Positions 27,778 through 36,815 of a DNA stretch of 64,000 nt are shown piece after piece. The position numbers and the translations under genes were made by a program. How positions within the stretch are numbered: position 1 is the stretch's first letter; each line of letters opens with the position of its first letter. This stretch comes from G965198795 sp965198795 (lineage in GTDB: Bacteria > Pseudomonadota > Alphaproteobacteria > Rhodospirillales > Casp-alpha2): contig OZ240674.1 of assembly GCA_965198795.1 (NCBI GenBank), forward strand, positions 2,728,001 through 2,792,000, given 5' to 3'. A model generated the notes under the pieces. It did no database searches and was not told the DNA's origin. It saw only the letters and a program-made list of their open reading frames with translations.

Positions 27778-28761
27778 ATGTTGGATCAAGACATGCGGGA
27801 CAATTTGAATAAGGCGGCCCTGGAAGCGGCGCATGAGATTGTCCGCCGGCATTTGGCGCCGACGCCCGCCATCTGCTGGCCTCTAATCTCGGAGCGCGCG
27901 GGAACGGAAGTCTGGGTCAAGCACGAGAACCATACCCCAATCGGGGCCTTCAAGATCCGCGGCGGCCTCGTTTACATGACCAGGCTGGCGGAGTCGATGC
28001 CGGATGTTTCGGGCGTCATCTCTGCGACGCGGGGCAATCACGGCCAGAGCGTCGCCTTGGCGGCGGGGAAAGTCGGACGCAAGGCGACCATCGTCGTGCC
28101 GCATGGGAACAATCCGGAAAAGAACGCCGCGATGAGGGCGTTCGGCGCGGAACTCGTCGAACATGGAGCTGATTTCCAGGAAGCCCGCGAATACACTCAG
28201 GCGCGCGCCGACGCGGAAGGGCTGCACAGTATTCCGCCTTTTCACCCCTGGCTTGTTCAAGGCGTGGCGAGTTACGCGCTTGAGTTCCTAGGAGCGCACG
28301 ATAACCTGGACACCATATACGTGCCCATCGGCATGGGGTCGGGTATTTGCGGCTTGATCTCCGCCCGCGACGCCCTGGGGCTCAAAACCAGGATTGTCGG
28401 CGTGGTGGCGGAAACGGCCGCCGCTTATGCGTTATCTTTTGAAGCGGGTAAACCGGTGTCCACCAACTCGTCCGACACCATAGCGGACGGGATGGCGTGC
28501 CGCACGCCGGACGAGAACGCTCTTAAGATCATCCTTCGCGGCGCAGAGCGGGTGGTTCGCGTGTCGGATGCGGAAATCCTGGCCGCCATGCGCGCTTATT
28601 TTACGGATACGCATAATGTCGCCGAAGGGGCCGGCGCGGCGCCGCTGGCGGCGCTGCTGCGGGAAAAGGCCGTCATGGCGGGCAGGAAAGTCGGTGTGAT
28701 CCTGTGCGGCGGAAACGCGGACGCCGCGCTGTTTCAGCAAGCTTTGGCCGCCAGACCGTAA
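27778..28761 (+). CDS. Threonine/serine dehydratase-like PLP enzyme
   Basis: This 327-residue fold-type II PLP enzyme has the Lys motif PIGAFKIRG (Lys59), SATRGNHGQSVALAAG and the glycine loop MGSGICG. It lacks an ACT domain, so it resembles catabolic threonine dehydratases, serine racemases or beta-hydroxyaspartate dehydratases; substrate cannot be fixed from sequence. It follows the DUF1127 gene by 33 bp and lies opposite a MocR regulator. The stop codon lies in a 14-bp tandem duplication (28750–28777). Confidence 0.85.
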   Translation: MLDQDMRDNLNKAALEAAHEIVRRHLAPTPAICWPLISERAGTEVWVKHENHTPIGAFKIRGGLVYMTRLAESMPDVSGVISATRGNHGQSVALAAGKVGRKATIVVPHGNNPEKNAAMRAFGAELVEHGADFQEAREYTQARADAEGLHSIPPFHPWLVQGVASYALEFLGAHDNLDTIYVPIGMGSGICGLISARDALGLKTRIVGVVAETAAAYALSFEAGKPVSTNSSDTIADGMACRTPDENALKIILRGAERVVRVSDAEILAAMRAYFTDTHNVAEGAGAAPLAALLREKAVMAGRKVGVILCGGNADAALFQQALAARP

Positions 28762-29083
28762 GGGCCAGACCGTAAGGGGACGAATCGATCCATCCCGTGA
28801 TCGGCCGCGCGCCCTTTTATCCAGAAATAACCAGTTCCGTTTTCAGCCCGGCCGCCTTGAGCGGTTATAATCAGGGGTCTCATGGGGATCACCGGCATAT
28901 GGCCGATTTCCGCCGCGCCGGTCATGGTCCGGCGAGGCCGCCGCCAGCGTTGGGCGCTTGAAACCGCTTTATTGTCATTTGCGTTCGAACGCGCTTTCGG
29001 CATTGATGTGACAAGTCTGATAAATATGCTACCGAGTAGTATCAATCTGCTGACCCGGTCAATGATCACATGGCGGCGTTAAA
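28762..29083. other. Intergenic stretch without a supported gene
   Basis: The region begins with the second copy of a 14-bp tandem repeat (GCCAGACCGTAAGG, copies at 28750–28763 and 28764–28777). Short frames on both strands (28734–29069 minus, 28882–29082 plus) have no ribosome-binding site or recognisable domain. The right end must hold the alaX promoter. Confidence 0.6.
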
Positions 29084-29794
29084 ATGACGATGCAACTTTT
29101 TCGGGACGATGCGTACAGGAAGTCCTGTGAAGCGGAGGTTGTCGCAGCGGGGACCGGCGGCGTCGAACTTAGCCAAACGGTTTTCTATCCCATGGGCGGC
29201 GGGCAACCCGGCGACACTGGCGTCTTAAGGCTGGCGGACGGTAAGGATGTCGTCATCATCGACACCCGTCAGGACAAGGAAACCGGCCGGCATATCCATA
29301 TCCCGGCCGATGGGGCCGATTTGCCGCCCATCGGGACCCGGGTGGAGGCTGTGATCGACTGGGACAGGCGTTATCGCCACATGCGCATGCACTCGGCGCT
29401 TCATCTGCTATGCGCCGTTGTTGACGGCGGCGTCACCGGCGGGCAAATCGGTGAAGAGAAAAGCCGGCTGGATTTTGATCTTCCCGACACCCGGTTGGAC
29501 AAGGAAGCAATCGACGCCGCGCTCAACCGGTTGGTGGAAGAAGACCACGCCGCCGCCGCGCGCTGGATTTCGGACGCGGAGATGGACGCCAATGAGGACC
29601 TCGTGCGCACCATGTCCGTGAAACCGCCACGGGGCGGGGGCAAGGTTCGTTTGTTGGAGATCAATGGTGTTGATTTGCAACCTTGCGGCGGCACCCATGT
29701 GGCGAGAACGTCTGAAATCGGCAGGGTGCGGGTCGGTAAAATCGAAAACAAAGGCAAGCGCAACCGCCGCGTCAATATCCATCTGGTTGATTGA
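29084..29794 (+). CDS. AlaX-type alanyl-tRNA editing protein
   Basis: AlaX proteins hydrolyse Ser- or Gly-tRNA(Ala) formed by error. The 236-residue protein matches the editing domain of AlaRS, with zinc ligands in HSALH (His103, His107) and CGGTH (Cys201, His205), and TVFYPMGGGQPGDTG near the N terminus. It has the extended form (AlaX-M like), without the C-terminal coiled domain of AlaX-L. It stands alone. Confidence 0.9.
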   Translation: MTMQLFRDDAYRKSCEAEVVAAGTGGVELSQTVFYPMGGGQPGDTGVLRLADGKDVVIIDTRQDKETGRHIHIPADGADLPPIGTRVEAVIDWDRRYRHMRMHSALHLLCAVVDGGVTGGQIGEEKSRLDFDLPDTRLDKEAIDAALNRLVEEDHAAAARWISDAEMDANEDLVRTMSVKPPRGGGKVRLLEINGVDLQPCGGTHVARTSEIGRVRVGKIENKGKRNRRVNIHLVD

Positions 29795-30091
29795 TTTTTC
29801 GGCGCAAAACCGAATTCAAGGCGATACCCATGGCTGCGGACGCGCGCCGCGGCGCCGTCATTCGCGGGGGACGGCGCTGGCGGCGGCGTTATGTCCGGAG
29901 CCTGCAGGCGCCGGAAGCGGCCGCCTCAGATGACATTAAAGATCAGCGATATGGGCGGCGTGGCGACAACCGGGAAATTGGCGCAAGAGTTCATTGACCG
30001 GCCATGATCGCGGCCATTACATTAGCGTGCTTTTCGTGCAATTTTGCCGAGTGAAAGATTAGAAGTTAGACCCCGGATGACGGTGGCGGAA

Positions 30092-30760
30092 ATGATCAAG
30101 CTTGAAGTTTCCAAAAAATGCGCGGCGGCCATGTTGAGCACTGTCCTGTTCGGGACGTTCGCCGCCGCGTCCGCCCCCGGCGCCGCGTTCGCCGCCGGGG
30201 CGGGCGGTGAGAAGAAGCCCACGGAAGCCGAACTGCAACAGAAGAAGTTGTTTGAATTACCCAAGTTGGGCGACGTCTATATTCAGTTCAATCCTTTGAT
30301 GGCGCCTGTCGATTTCGGCAAACGGGGACGCCGCAGTATTCCCCTGACCGTCCTGCTCACCATCACGGACAATGAAAAAATCGGTCTCGTCTGCAACAAG
30401 GCGGCTCGTGTAAACAATGCGCTGCTGTCCGTTTGGTTCAAGAAACCGATCAGCCACAAGCATCTGCGGACCGATAAGGACGATTTGTATAAAAGAAGTG
30501 TGAACGCCAAGCCCGCCCCCGGTCAGCGTGAGGAAATGGGCCGGCTGATAAAGGCCTTGAACAAGGCTTTCAAAAACGTCACCGTCAAAGACGTCCGTGT
30601 TTATAAGGGAATGCGCGAGGCCAATCAGGGAAGCGTCGGCAAACTCCCCTTTGGCCGGGCCTGTACGCTTTGGGTTCGTAAAACGCCGGATCAAATGCGT
30701 GATGAACGCCGTTTGGCTCGAGAAGCCGAAGCGGCGAAACGGGTGAAAAAGAAAAAATAA
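30092..30760 (+). CDS. Exported protein of unknown function, weak FliL-like features
   Basis: The ATG at 30092 follows GGTGGCGGA and begins a signal peptide or anchor (basic start, hydrophobic 12–28, then AFAAG), giving 222 residues. In-frame starts at 30044 and 30077 are possible. After the signal comes a beta-rich segment (DVYIQFNPLMAPVDF, then SIPLTVLLTIT) that recalls the periplasmic domain of FliL-like proteins, but there are no flagellar genes nearby and I would not name it so. The C terminus is Lys/Arg-rich. About 300 bp before it (29795–30091) hold no supported gene. Confidence 0.65.
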   Translation: MIKLEVSKKCAAAMLSTVLFGTFAAASAPGAAFAAGAGGEKKPTEAELQQKKLFELPKLGDVYIQFNPLMAPVDFGKRGRRSIPLTVLLTITDNEKIGLVCNKAARVNNALLSVWFKKPISHKHLRTDKDDLYKRSVNAKPAPGQREEMGRLIKALNKAFKNVTVKDVRVYKGMREANQGSVGKLPFGRACTLWVRKTPDQMRDERRLAREAEAAKRVKKKK

Positions 30761-30806
30761 AAAAGTACCCGCGCGAAGGGCGTTGCCGTCGGTTAACGGA
30801 TCAAGG

Positions 30807-31349
30807 TTAGACGGATTTCCGTTTCCGTTGAACCTGCCGCGTTCTTTCGCGTCCCCTGGCGGTCGTTGGACTCCGCTGCTTGACTGCGGTGGCCGGCGTC
30901 CGGGTGTCCTCGTGAATGGCGTTGCGCATTTTTTTGTGTTTGGCGTAACGCTTTCGGGCAAGAATTTTCCTGTATTCCTCGCGGTTTTTCTTGATCCTGC
31001 TCCAGAAAATGGCCTGTGTGATTTGAGAGCCCAGGAACCACAACACCGGCATCACCGCTATGGTGCCGGCCCAGAAAATGATTTGTAGCGGTTCAACCGT
31101 CAGCGTCGAGGTCAAGTAATAATAGACGATCCCGATAACCAGGAAGGCTTCAGAGATACATATCAGGCGGAGGCTTAATGTTTGAGTGAACGGAATCGGT
31201 TTCACGGGGCCGCTAAACGCTTTGGCCAGTCCCGATACAAGGCCGCCCAGCAGACTGCCGAGAGCAATGGCGACACAGGCCGCGATAACGACGTCAGTAT
31301 GACCGGTAAAGTTGAAACTCGCCAAAATTTTTTCAAATAAACCCGCCAT
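30807..31349 (-). CDS. Unknown membrane protein
   Basis: I do not recognise this gene. ATG 31349 gives 180 residues with three likely membrane helices: about 18–40 (VVIAACVAIALGSLLGGLVSG), 60–80 and 87–108. The last 60 residues are very rich in Lys and Arg (KKNREEYRKILARKR and on), cytoplasmic if the positive-inside rule holds. It is convergent with the exported protein at 30.1–30.8 kb and stands 76 bp after the MFS gene on the same strand. Confidence 0.65.
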   Translation of the reverse strand: MAGLFEKILASFNFTGHTDVVIAACVAIALGSLLGGLVSGLAKAFSGPVKPIPFTQTLSLRLICISEAFLVIGIVYYYLTSTLTVEPLQIIFWAGTIAVMPVLWFLGSQITQAIFWSRIKKNREEYRKILARKRYAKHKKMRNAIHEDTRTPATAVKQRSPTTARGRERTRQVQRKRKSV

Positions 31350-31424
31350 GCTCCGACTCCAATTTTTCCTCCGGAAAACATTAGATTTCATTAGTTAAGA
31401 AACATCAAACGAGATGCTTGACGT

Positions 31425-32588
31425 TTATTTACCTTGCCGCTCGTTCTCGTGGTTTTCCTTCCTTGCCGAACGAATGCGGACGAGAAAGACACCGAACAGG
31501 GCAAGACCCGCCGACAGATAGAAGGATTGTCCTTCCATAATCGCATATAAGGCGCCGGAAGCCAATGACGCTGCGGCCATGGCGGTCCCCGTCATCAGGG
31601 CGTTGGCGCTCTGCGCGCTTGCGGAAATTTCGGGGCGCGTCTTGTCCGCGATGACCTGAATGACGCCCAGATGAGTCGCGCCGAAGCTCAACGCGTGAAG
31701 AACTTGTATGATAATCAAAACCTCCAGCGCCGATGTCTCGGCTGTGATAATCCAGCGCGCAATCCCGGCAAGTCCGCCGATCAGAATCATATTGATCGCG
31801 CCCACCCGTGCGACGACCGGGCCGGAAATGGCGAACAAGGCAATTTCCAGAACGACGCCCTCGGCCCACAAGAGGCCGATGACGGTTTCATCGATGCCCG
31901 CCGCCCGCCAGTGAATCGCCGAAAACCCGTAATATGGAGCGTGGGAGGCCTGAATTGCCGCCGCCGCCGCCAGTAAGAGAACGAGTCCTGGAACACGCCA
32001 GACATCGCGGAACGGCTTTTCCAGGGGCTGGGCTCTCGGGATATCGAAGGACGGAAGCATTAGCGCGGAGGGGACGGCAAGCGCCAGCGCCATCAAAATC
32101 GCCGTCAAAATGACAGCGACGGCGCCGCCGCTGGCGGAGACCCAGTAGCCAACACCGACGGCGCCCGCCAGGAAGCTGAGCGAGCCCCACAGTCTGACCC
32201 GTCCGTAATCGAACGGTTCACGATCCCGCGCCAACAGGGTCAGGCTATCAGTCAGTGGGATGGATGGAGTCCAACAGGCGAAGAACAGCAGGGTCAAGAT
32301 GGTGATCGGAACAATGCCGTCCGCCCACATAAACACGCTGAAAACGATGAGACTGGAGATGGCCGAGGCGATCAAAGGCCCGCGCCTGAGGCCTCGCTTG
32401 TCGGCGAGGGACGCCACCATGGGATTGATGAGAATCTTGGCGAGGATGCCGCTGGCCATCAGAAAACCAACGCCGCCGGCCGCCACGCCATGATCGGTCA
32501 GCCAGAGCCCCCAATAGGGGCCGTATATGCCCAGAAACAGAAACAGCGTTCCATAATGCAGGCCCAAACGGAATGTTACCGGCGTCAT
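31425..32588 (-). CDS. MFS transporter, phenylpropionate/nucleoside permease-like
   Basis: This 387-residue protein has about 12 membrane helices and the loop motif ADKRGLRRGP between helices 2 and 3. Its short N terminus (FRLGLHYGTLFLFLGIYGPYWGLWL) is typical of the HcaT/NupG-like MFS_1 group (PPP family in databases). Substrate is unknown. Its start overlaps the stop of the BtuF-like gene by 4 bp (ATGA), so the two are coupled. Confidence 0.82.
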   Translation of the reverse strand: MTPVTFRLGLHYGTLFLFLGIYGPYWGLWLTDHGVAAGGVGFLMASGILAKILINPMVASLADKRGLRRGPLIASAISSLIVFSVFMWADGIVPITILTLLFFACWTPSIPLTDSLTLLARDREPFDYGRVRLWGSLSFLAGAVGVGYWVSASGGAVAVILTAILMALALAVPSALMLPSFDIPRAQPLEKPFRDVWRVPGLVLLLAAAAAIQASHAPYYGFSAIHWRAAGIDETVIGLLWAEGVVLEIALFAISGPVVARVGAINMILIGGLAGIARWIITAETSALEVLIIIQVLHALSFGATHLGVIQVIADKTRPEISASAQSANALMTGTAMAAASLASGALYAIMEGQSFYLSAGLALFGVFLVRIRSARKENHENERQGK

Positions 32589-33367
32589 CGGCTGGCCGCC
32601 AGTTCGCCCAGATAACCCAGGCCCCGAATGGCGCGGCTGCCGTACCAGGACAGCAGTTCGCCATCCACCAATCTCGCTTTATGGGCGTGACGGGGAAAGG
32701 CGGCGGCGAATTCGGTCAAGTGCTTTTCTTTGAAGGTGAAGGGTTCCGTCGAGAACAATATCCGGTCGATGTTCTCCAGAAGGGTGTCTGAAAAGCCGAA
32801 CTCCGGATAGCGGGCGCCATCCCCGATTTCCACGTGCCGCCAGCCGATGCGGGACAGCATCCGCGCGATATAGGTGGGCGGCGTGATCGTCATCCAGGGC
32901 GACTTCCAGATGACGTAAAGCACGCGCTGGGTCCCGCCGGGCGCCGGCAATCGGGCGAGCGCGTCGTCAAAGGCGTCCGTCAACGCCCCCGCCTTTGTCT
33001 CAACACCAAAGGCATGGCCCATCAACCGGTAAAGCTCGCGATTGTCCGTGACTTCCTGCGGGTGGCTGACGATGGGCTGAATACCCATGGCGATCAGGTC
33101 TTCCGCCATGGATTTCGGATTTTCGTCAATGTTCATCAACGCATGGGTTGGGCGGACGGCCTCGACCTTTGTCATGTTGAGCCGCTTGGTGCCGCCAACG
33201 CTCTCGAGCGCGTTGACCTGGCCGGCGGGGTGCACGCAGAAGGCCGTCCGGCCCACCAGCCTGGACCCCAGTCCCAGATCAAAAACGAGTTCGGTCAAGC
33301 TGGGAACGAGCGAGAGGATGCGGGCGTCGTGTGCGGGCTCGATCAGGGTTCCGGCGGCGTCATGCAT
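32585..33367 (-). CDS. BtuF-like helical-backbone metal receptor, no signal peptide
   Basis: The 260-residue protein has the fold of ABC substrate-binding proteins for cobalamin or iron chelates: ARILSLVPSLTELVFDLGLGSRLVGRT at the start, VESVGG-type strand (ALESVGGTKRLN) and the long interdomain helix. There is no Sec signal or lipobox in front of the domain and no longer start is evident, so as annotated it is cytoplasmic. No permease or ATPase of the BtuCD type is near; instead it is coupled to an MFS gene. A cobalamin or corrinoid role is possible but not shown. Confidence 0.75.
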   Translation of the reverse strand: MHDAAGTLIEPAHDARILSLVPSLTELVFDLGLGSRLVGRTAFCVHPAGQVNALESVGGTKRLNMTKVEAVRPTHALMNIDENPKSMAEDLIAMGIQPIVSHPQEVTDNRELYRLMGHAFGVETKAGALTDAFDDALARLPAPGGTQRVLYVIWKSPWMTITPPTYIARMLSRIGWRHVEIGDGARYPEFGFSDTLLENIDRILFSTEPFTFKEKHLTEFAAAFPRHAHKARLVDGELLSWYGSRAIRGLGYLGELAASR

Positions 33368-33373
33368 CCGTTC

Positions 33374-35269
33374 TTACTCGGCCGCCTGGGCGCCGGCTTC
33401 AAGCCTGGATTGAGCGTCCAGCCATTTTTCTTCTGTCTTGCGCAGTTCATCCTTCAGGGCTTTGTGCTTCATCTGAAGTTCCATCAGCGTCGCCGTGGAA
33501 CCATTGTACACCGAGGGCGAGGCCAAGTGCGCCTCCATCGCGTTGATGGTCTCGCTCAGCTTCTCCATGCGCGCTTCGTATTGAACGCTGGCTTTGCGAA
33601 GCGCGGTTTGCTCCCCGCGCTTCCTGGCGCGGGCGGCCCGGTCTGCTTTTTTCCCCGCCCCGCCGGCGGTTGTTTCGCTCCCCCGCTTTTCTTGCCGCCG
33701 TTCGGCGCGGCGCTGTTCAAGCAGCTGCCCGCGGTAATCGTCCAGGTCGCCCTCGAACGGATTGCAGCGGCCGTCCGCCACCAGCCAGAGCCGGTCACAG
33801 ACCAGCTCAATCAGGCGTGCGTCGTGCGACACCAGAATGACCGCGCCGTCATAGGCGTTGAGCGCGTGGACAAGGGCCTCGCGGGCGTCGACGTCCAGGT
33901 GGTTCGTCGGCTCGTCCAGCACCAAAATATGCGGCGCGCCGCGGGACATCAGGGCGAACAGCAGGCGGGCTTTCTCGCCGCCGGACAAGACGCTCACCTC
34001 CTTGTCCGCCGCCTCGCCCGAAAACCCGAAGCACCCCAGGTGGGCGCGCGCCTTGGCTTCCGTCTCCATGGGCATGATGGCCGCCATGTGGCTGAAAGGC
34101 GTGCCCGAAAGATCGAGTTCGTCCTGTTGGTGCTGGGCGAAATAGCCCACTTTCAATTTCGAGGATTTCACCAGCTTGCCCGCCATGGGCTTCAACCGCC
34201 CGGTGATCAATTTGGCGAGCGTCGATTTACCGTTGCCGTTGGCGCCTAGAAGCGCGATTCGGTCGTCCATGCCGATCCGCATGTCGAGCTTTCCAAGGAC
34301 GGGCGTCCCGTCATAGCCGGCGCCGGCGTCCTCAAACCGGATCAAGGGCGGCGACAGCGGTTCCGGGTTCGGAAAGGAAAAAGCGACGGTTTTTTCTTCG
34401 ACGACGGTGGCGATGGGCTCCATTTTTTCCAGCATCTTAAGGCGAGACTGGGCCTGACGCGCTTTCGTCGCTTTCGCCCGGAAGCGATCGACGAAATCCT
34501 GGATGCGGCGGCGCTCGGTCAATTGCCTGGTCCGCATCCTGGCCCGCAGTTCAAGTTTTTCCCGGCGCGCGCGCTCGAACCGGTCGTAATTGCCTGAATA
34601 TCGAACCAGCTTGCGCTGGTCCACGTGAATGATCCCGGTGACGGCTTTGTTGAGGAGAGTCCGGTCGTGACTGACCACCAGCAACGTGCCGCGCCAGGCC
34701 GCCAGATAGCCTTCCAGCCACATGGCCGCTTCCAGGTCCAGGTGGTTGGTGGGTTCGTCCAGCAGCAAAATATCGGGGCGGGCGAAGAGCGCCGCCGCCA
34801 GCGCGACCCGCATACGCCAACCGCCGGAATAATCCGAACAAGGCCGCGCCTGGGCCGCTTCATCGAAGCCGAGGCCGGACAGGACGCGCGCGGCCCGCGC
34901 CGGCGCCGTCTGGGCACCGATATCGGCCAGGCGGTTATGAACGTCGGCGATGCGGGCGGGGTCCCCGGCGGTTTCGGCCTCAACCATCAGGGCCGCGCGC
35001 TCCTCGTCCGCCGCTAGGACGGTTTCGATCAGGCTCTCCGGGCCGCACGGAGCTTCCTGGGCGACGGCGCCGAGGCGCACGCCGCGTTGCAGTTGGATGG
35101 AGCCTCCGTCCGCGTCGGTCTCGCCAGTGATCAGCCGGAACAGCGTCGTCTTGCCCGCGCCGTTGCGCCCCGCCAGGCCGATCTTTTGACCCTTGGCGAT
35201 AAGGGCGGTCGCGCGGTCGAACAAAACCCGCCCGCCGATGCGATAGGTTAGATCGTTGATATGCAGCAT
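33374..35269 (-). CDS. ABC-F family ATPase (YheS/Uup-like)
   Basis: The 631-residue protein has two nucleotide-binding domains and no membrane segment. The first has GRNGAGKT (34–41), SGGWRMRVALA and LLLDEPTNHLD; the second has GANGNGKS (about 340), LSGGEKARLLFAL and LVLDEPTNHLD. The inter-domain linker (about 240–290, rich in Arg/Lys) is the P-site tRNA interaction motif region. A charged C-terminal coiled coil follows. ABC-F proteins work on the ribosome E site, relieving stalling. It lies 7 bp upstream of the BtuF-like gene. Confidence 0.92.
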   Translation of the reverse strand: MLHINDLTYRIGGRVLFDRATALIAKGQKIGLAGRNGAGKTTLFRLITGETDADGGSIQLQRGVRLGAVAQEAPCGPESLIETVLAADEERAALMVEAETAGDPARIADVHNRLADIGAQTAPARAARVLSGLGFDEAAQARPCSDYSGGWRMRVALAAALFARPDILLLDEPTNHLDLEAAMWLEGYLAAWRGTLLVVSHDRTLLNKAVTGIIHVDQRKLVRYSGNYDRFERARREKLELRARMRTRQLTERRRIQDFVDRFRAKATKARQAQSRLKMLEKMEPIATVVEEKTVAFSFPNPEPLSPPLIRFEDAGAGYDGTPVLGKLDMRIGMDDRIALLGANGNGKSTLAKLITGRLKPMAGKLVKSSKLKVGYFAQHQQDELDLSGTPFSHMAAIMPMETEAKARAHLGCFGFSGEAADKEVSVLSGGEKARLLFALMSRGAPHILVLDEPTNHLDVDAREALVHALNAYDGAVILVSHDARLIELVCDRLWLVADGRCNPFEGDLDDYRGQLLEQRRAERRQEKRGSETTAGGAGKKADRAARARKRGEQTALRKASVQYEARMEKLSETINAMEAHLASPSVYNGSTATLMELQMKHKALKDELRKTEEKWLDAQSRLEAGAQAAE

Positions 35270-35744
35270 GGCGCGGGGTTTAGCATGGCGCCATGCCGCG
35301 GGTCACGCGGGGAAACAGTCTGGCGTCTCGATTATTCCTTGGCTATGAGCGCGATATCCAGGCTGTTTTTTTCATGAGTCCGTATGCGCTGGGCCGGCGC
35401 GCTGCTCGGCGGGATGATCGGGCGGGAGGTGTGACTTCTCGAATTTCGCGGTCTCCGGCGCCGGAAAATCCGGCAAGTTCGGTCCACTGGTGCGCCTGAC
35501 TGGCCGGGACGTTTGCAGTGAGTTTTTCATATCGCGTTGTCAGTCTGCCTAAAGCGAGACCGTGCGGGCGTCTTGTTCCGCTGTTTGAACAAGGCGGGCG
35601 TCGGGGCCGCGCGCCGCCTCATTTCCGTCACGGGACAATCCTCCGTTGGCTTGAAGAGTCCCGAAGAATATTGTTGGCGGCGACGCCAAGCTGCGCTTAA
35701 TCTAAGAAAATTGAATTATATGGACTAAATAATCGGATTTTCCT
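35270..35744. other. Intergenic stretch upstream of oxyR
   Basis: These 475 bp hold no gene I can support. Short frames (35293–35499, 35518–35700, 35537–35728, all plus) have no ribosome-binding site or domain. The last 60 bp are AT-rich, fitting an oxyR promoter. Confidence 0.6.
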
Positions 35745-36662
35745 GTGAACGCCGCTTTACCGACCCTTCGTCAACTTCGCTATCTGGTGGCCGTTCATGA
35801 AAAAGGCCATTTCGGCCGCGCGGCGGAAGCGACCCGTGTCACGCAATCGACTTTAAGCGCGGGTATCCAGGAATTGGAGTCGGTCCTGGACGCGCGCTTG
35901 ATCGAGCGCACCAAACGCAGCGTTCGATTTACGGACCTGGGCGAGGAGGCCGTGAACCGCGCGAAAGCCATCCTGGCGCAAGCGGAAGACTTAATAAGTC
36001 TGGCGCAGGCGAGTGGAGAGCCTTTAACAGGCCTCTTGAGACTGGGCGCCATTCCCACCATTGGGCCATACCTGCTGCCCCGCGTTCTGCCGGCGCTTCG
36101 CGGCGGCTATCCCGAGTTGAAGCTGTTCTTGAAGGAGGCCCAAACGGCGGTGTTGCTGGATCAGGTGCGGGGCGGAGAGTTGGATGTGGCTTTGATAGCG
36201 CTTCCCTACGACATCGAGGGATTGGAAAGCCTGACGCTGGCGGAAGATAAATTCTGGCTGGTTTCGTCCAACGATCACCCGCTGGCGTCGATTAGATCCG
36301 TCGAGGCGTGTAATGTGGATCCGTCGGAACTGTTGCTGTTGGAAGAAGGTCATTGCCTGCGCGAGCACGCCTTGTCGGCGTGCCGGTTCAGCGTCAACAC
36401 CGATGGCCGGACCGAGGTGCAGGGAACCAGCCTGTTTACATTGATCGAACTGGCGGCGGGCGGATTCGGGGTGACGCTTGTGCCGGATCTGGCGGTCCAG
36501 TCCGGCTTGATTAAAGGCGGCGATGTGTCGCTCACCCGGTTGGAAGGGGACTGGGGGCGGCGGCTAGCGCTTGTCTGGCGCAAAATATCCGCTAGAGGCC
36601 GGGAATATAGCCTGTTGGGCGAGGTTCTGCGGAACCAGATGAAGGGCTGGGGTGCTTGTTGA
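35745..36662 (+). CDS. oxyR: Hydrogen-peroxide-sensing regulator OxyR
   Basis: This 305-residue LysR-type regulator has an N-terminal helix-turn-helix (about 8–65) and an effector domain with the OxyR redox motif EEGHCLREHALSAC. The two cysteines, Cys204 and Cys213, are nine apart, as in E. coli OxyR (Cys199 and Cys208), where H2O2 forms a disulfide that switches on catalase and peroxiredoxin genes. Translation starts at GTG 35745. No catalase or ahpC gene is adjacent in this window. Confidence 0.92.
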   Translation: MNAALPTLRQLRYLVAVHEKGHFGRAAEATRVTQSTLSAGIQELESVLDARLIERTKRSVRFTDLGEEAVNRAKAILAQAEDLISLAQASGEPLTGLLRLGAIPTIGPYLLPRVLPALRGGYPELKLFLKEAQTAVLLDQVRGGELDVALIALPYDIEGLESLTLAEDKFWLVSSNDHPLASIRSVEACNVDPSELLLLEEGHCLREHALSACRFSVNTDGRTEVQGTSLFTLIELAAGGFGVTLVPDLAVQSGLIKGGDVSLTRLEGDWGRRLALVWRKISARGREYSLLGEVLRNQMKGWGAC

Positions 36663-36815
36663 TTTTCCCAGTCATGGGCGCGTGTGGACGAACCCCGGCC
36701 AGATGACGGTTGCGCCCGCGAACCACTCCCGCTATAACCCGCGCCGTTTCGCGCCGGACCAGATGAAGCGACAACCCCTTGGGCGCGATTTCCAAACGGA
36801 CAAAGGAATGTTGAC

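Noticed and set aside
29791..29997. 68-residue plus-strand frame after alaX
   Set aside because: Arg-rich, no ribosome-binding site, no domain.
32834..34249. 471-residue plus-strand frame across the BtuF-like and ABC-F genes
   Set aside because: It spans two well-supported genes in antisense and has typical shadow composition.
35293..35700. Short frames upstream of oxyR
   Set aside because: No initiation site or similarity that I can recognise.
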